From: Lachnospiraceae bacterium UBA1753
Lineage (GTDB): Bacteria > Bacillota > Clostridia > Lachnospirales > Lachnospiraceae
Direction: 5' to 3'
NCBI GenBank assembly: GCA_002317595.1
Contig: DCHL01000027.1
Coordinates: forward strand, 1 to 9,054
DNA length: 9,054 bases
The position numbers were made by a program, and so were the translations under genes. Below are positions 7,816 to 9,054 of the stretch, piece after piece (positions within the stretch are counted from its first letter, which is position 1; the number at the start of each line of letters is the position of its first letter). Under the pieces are notes generated by a model. The model had not been told where the DNA came from, did no database searches, and worked only from the letters and a program-made list of their open reading frames with translations.

Positions 7816-7925
7816 GGCACTGATATTAGTCTTTGTTTGTGTCTGAATTGTGTCACTTTTGTGCTTATTCTGTTGTCAATTTTCCATCCCTTCCATACAT
7901 GATTTTATGCAGTACGATTGGCGCG
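7816..7925. other. Gap upstream of the 27-nt array, no gene seen
   Basis: This stretch should contain the promoter of the NEW3-ABC operon unless transcription comes from further upstream. On the minus strand there is a perfect TTGACA (7874-7879) but no acceptable -10 at 16-19 nt. There is also a TAATAT (7823-7828) without a good -35. No open frame with a ribosome binding site was found. Confidence 0.4.
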
Positions 7926-7962
7926 GTGATTGTAAGGGTGTAATAAGTTTCTTAATTCGAGT
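7926..7962. repeat. Half-unit A of the palindrome array
   Basis: These 37 nt are identical to 7997-8033, the left arm and loop of unit B. The copy lacks the right TTACACC arm: the sequence changes right after ...attcgagt. It looks like a truncated or partly duplicated unit. Confidence 0.85.
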
Positions 7963-8004
7963 GGGCAAGGGTATGGTATCAATCATCGAGTTCTTCGTGA
8001 TTGT

Positions 8005-8045
8005 AAGGGTGTAATAAGTTTCTTAATTCGAGTTTTTACACCCTT
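8005..8045. repeat. Palindrome unit B (class 1)
   Basis: The 10-bp perfect arms AAGGGTGTAA (8005-8014) and TTACACCCTT (8036-8045) flank a 21-nt loop. A degraded inverted copy of the loop motif (actcgaagaaact) lies just beyond it, near 8076. Confidence 0.88.
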
Positions 8046-8101
8046 CCAGCAGAAACTTAGTCTACACTCGAAGAAACTCGCCTCCATTTTGTGTGCGAAT
8101 T

Positions 8102-8136
8102 GGTGGAATATCATAAGAAACCGTGCATATTCCACC
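8102..8136. repeat. Palindrome unit C (class 2)
   Basis: The 10-bp perfect arms GGTGGAATAT (8102-8111) and ATATTCCACC (8127-8136) flank a 15-nt loop containing ATAAGAAACC. Confidence 0.88.
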
Positions 8137-8174
8137 CACATAGTCCTCTCTCAGCACCTCCATGATAATGGGTA

Positions 8175-8211
8175 GGGTGTAATAAGTTACTGAAACCAAC
8201 AATCTTACACC
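8175..8211. repeat. Palindrome unit D (class 1)
   Basis: GGTGTAA (8176-8182) pairs with TTACACC (8205-8211), with partial extension outward. This 37-nt segment equals 8303-8339 of unit F except for one base. Confidence 0.85.
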
Positions 8212-8229
8212 ATTCCCTCACTTTCCATA

Positions 8230-8265
8230 GGTGGAATAGGTCGCTAATCAGATGCGTTTTACACC
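8230..8265. repeat. Palindrome unit E (mixed class)
   Basis: The left side GGTGGAATA (8230-8238) belongs to class 2, and the right side TTTTACACC (8257-8265) belongs to class 1. Only GGTG/CACC plus the following A-T pairs match, with a mismatch at the class-defining base. It looks like a hybrid or decayed unit. Confidence 0.65.
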
Positions 8266-8300
8266 CTTTTCGCAACTTCAAGCGCTCCTCTAAATACAGG

Positions 8301-8342
8301 ATGGGTGTAAAAAGTTACTGAAACCAACAATCTTACACCCAT
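8301..8342. repeat. Palindrome unit F (class 1)
   Basis: The 10-bp perfect arms ATGGGTGTAA (8301-8310) and TTACACCCAT (8333-8342) flank a 22-nt loop shared with unit D. Confidence 0.88.
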
Positions 8343-8364
8343 ATCGAATTTCATCGGTGCCCTA

Positions 8365-8406
8365 GATGGTGTAATAAGTTTCTTATTCTCAGATTTTACA
8401 CCCATC
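8365..8406. repeat. Palindrome unit G (class 1)
   Basis: GGTGTAA (8368-8374) pairs with TTACACC (8396-8402). After a one-base bulge, the outer GAT/ATC extends the stem. The left arm and first loop bases match unit B (ggtgtaataagtttctta). Confidence 0.85.
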
Positions 8407-8428
8407 CCCGAAATCAGCTGTATTTCAG

Positions 8429-8467
8429 TGGGTGGAATAGCATTAGAAATCAAGATTATTCCACCCA
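8429..8467. repeat. Palindrome unit H (class 2)
   Basis: The 11-bp perfect arms TGGGTGGAATA (8429-8439) and TATTCCACCCA (8457-8467) flank a 17-nt loop. The unit touches the first copy of the 34-nt direct repeat. Confidence 0.9.
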
Positions 8468-8558
8468 AACAGCCTCCCATGCGTTCCCTCAGAAGGAATT
8501 AAACAGCCTCCCATGCGTTCCCTCAGAAGGAATTAAACAGCCTCCCATGCGCTCCCTC
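8467..8558. repeat. 34-nt tandem repeat, 2.7 copies
   Basis: Copies at 8467-8500 and 8501-8534 are identical and begin aaacagcctcccatgcg. A third copy from 8535 matches for about 24 nt, with one T-to-C change, and then diverges. On the minus strand each copy contains GAGGGA, four bases, then ATGGGAGGCTGT, so a ribosome binding site and an ATG are repeated three times. The array lies between the terminator of the upstream gene and palindrome unit H. Confidence 0.93.
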
Positions 8559-8568
8559 AAAATACAAC

Positions 8569-8600
8569 AAGGCTGTCGCACAGCACGGTGCGACAGCCTT
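8569..8600 (-). terminator. Rho-independent terminator of the partial surface-protein gene
   Basis: The 13-bp perfect stem AAGGCTGTCGCAC/GTGCGACAGCCTT has a 6-nt loop and begins 16 bases after the stop codon on the minus strand. It is followed by a moderately T-rich tract (TTGTATTTT). The perfect G+C-rich stem and the position support termination, while the interrupted T run suggests it may leak. Confidence 0.85.
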
Positions 8601-8616
8601 AAGCTCATCTCATATG

Positions 8617-9054
8617 TCATTCGCCAGCAATATCAAATGGCACGATCCTCGTCTTCGCGTAGTTGCCCTTGCCCTTGATGATTACCTGAGGTGCCTTAGT
8701 GCCAGCAGTGGCACTTCCCGGACCAGAATTGTTCTTGTAGGTAACTGTGTAATCCCTGCCCTCCACAAGCACTCTTCCAGCATAGGTCACGGAGACTTCT
8801 ACGGTGTACTTGCCTTTGAGCTTGCCTTCAGTCTCCTTCTTTACCGAACCAGGCACGATTGATGCAGCGATTTTCTCATTCTTTCCAAGGTCAATGGCGG
8901 ATATCCTGAAGGTCTTCCTGACTGTTCCAGTGTAAAGTCCCTTTCCTGTAATCACCATTGTTGCCTTACCGGCCTGGATGTTCTTAAGATAACTTACCTC
9001 ATAATCCTTATTGATGACCAGGTCCTTATCAAGAGTCCTGTCGTGAAGCTTAAG
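8617..9054 (-). CDS. Repeat-module surface protein, C-terminal part
   Basis: The gene runs off the window edge at 9054. The frame is open from the first visible codon (Leu-Lys-Leu-His), so the ATG at 8958 is an internal methionine and not the start. The visible 145 residues hold two beta-rich modules. The first has DYEVSYLKN and VITGKGLYTGT. The second has DYTVTYKNN and VIIKGKGNYAKT, and the protein ends soon after in FDIAGE. The same modules occur near the C-terminus of the 1365-residue protein in this window, so both are probably secreted envelope proteins of related architecture. No sorting signal or membrane helix is present at the C-terminus. The missing N-terminal part would be needed to name it. 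The 13-bp terminator follows. Confidence 0.88.
   Translation of the reverse strand, partial: LKLHDRTLDKDLVINKDYEVSYLKNIQAGKATMVITGKGLYTGTVRKTFRISAIDLGKNEKIAASIVPGSVKKETEGKLKGKYTVEVSVTYAGRVLVEGRDYTVTYKNNSGPGSATAGTKAPQVIIKGKGNYAKTRIVPFDIAGE

Larger units (their letters stand above)
7926..8467. repeat. Array of palindromic repeat units in two arm classes
   Basis: One half-unit and seven inverted-repeat units follow each other, separated by unrelated spacers of about 18-57 bp. Class 1 arms are GGTGTAA/TTACACC (units centred near 8025, 8193, 8321 and 8385). Class 2 arms are GGTGGAATA/TATTCCACC (8119 and 8448). The unit near 8247 combines one arm of each class. Loops are 15-22 nt and partly conserved, with AAGTTTCTTA or AAGTTACTGAAACC in class 1. 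The layout resembles clustered REP/BIME-like palindromes or multiple operators. No transposase or CRISPR-associated gene is in the window. The function is unknown. Confidence 0.88.

Noticed and set aside
7823..7879. Promoter formed by TTGACA (7874-7879) and TAATAT (7823-7828) on the minus strand
   Set aside because: The hexamers are 45 bp apart and neither has an acceptable partner at 16-19 bp.
7926..8467. Replication origin with DnaA boxes (TTATTCCACC-like arms)
   Set aside because: The arms carry an extra base relative to TTATCCACA, are arranged as palindromes, and no replication gene or AT-rich unwinding element accompanies them.
7926..8467. Integron attC sites
   Set aside because: No GTTRRRY/RYYYAAC core boxes and no cassette genes between the palindromes.

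Overview
The window looks like a chromosomal segment of a Gram-positive anaerobe, most likely a Lachnospiraceae-type Clostridium relative (Butyrivibrio/Roseburia-like). Reasons: large secreted proteins with BspA-type leucine-rich repeats, Big_2 modules and repeated DYTV(S/T)YKNN...KGKGN(F/Y) modules; strong AGGAGG ribosome binding sites; moderate G+C; a GGCTGTCGCA-type terminator hairpin. The genus is an inference from style only. Every gene is on the minus strand, so the biological order runs from 9054 down to 1.

In that order: (1) the 3' end of a gene for a repeat-module surface protein (9054-8617, open at the window edge), ending at a 13-bp terminator hairpin (8600-8569). (2) About 900 bp without a convincing gene (8560-7669). 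It holds a 34-nt tandem repeat, an array of seven palindromic units plus one half-unit in two sequence classes, and a 27-nt tandem repeat leading directly into the next start codon. (3) A compact three-gene operon: a membrane-anchored NEW3/CARDB-like exoprotein (7668-6478), an ABC ATPase (6471-5494) and an ABC-2 permease (5493-4534). The ATPase stop codon abuts the permease start, and both downstream ribosome binding sites lie inside the preceding genes. (4) A short gap with a 26/27-nt duplication and a candidate promoter. (5) A 1365-residue secreted BspA-like leucine-rich-repeat protein (4367-270). (6) A 22-nt tandem repeat that touches a near-consensus promoter for tRNA-Gly(GCC) (73-1).

The NEW3-ATPase-permease operon is the functional core. 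The ATPase and permease resemble the NosF/NosY-type branch of ABC-2 transporters, and the NEW3 protein is a plausible extracytoplasmic partner. The substrate cannot be read from the sequence. The two flanking surface-protein genes share the same C-terminal module type.

The most unusual content is noncoding. Nearly every gene boundary carries a short tandem repeat. Two of these arrays (27 nt and 34 nt) repeat a Shine-Dalgarno-like sequence together with a start codon, so each unit is formally a tiny translation unit. The palindrome array at 7926-8467 has close-to-helical spacing between unit centres and mixes two arm classes. No CRISPR, insertion sequence or transposase was seen.
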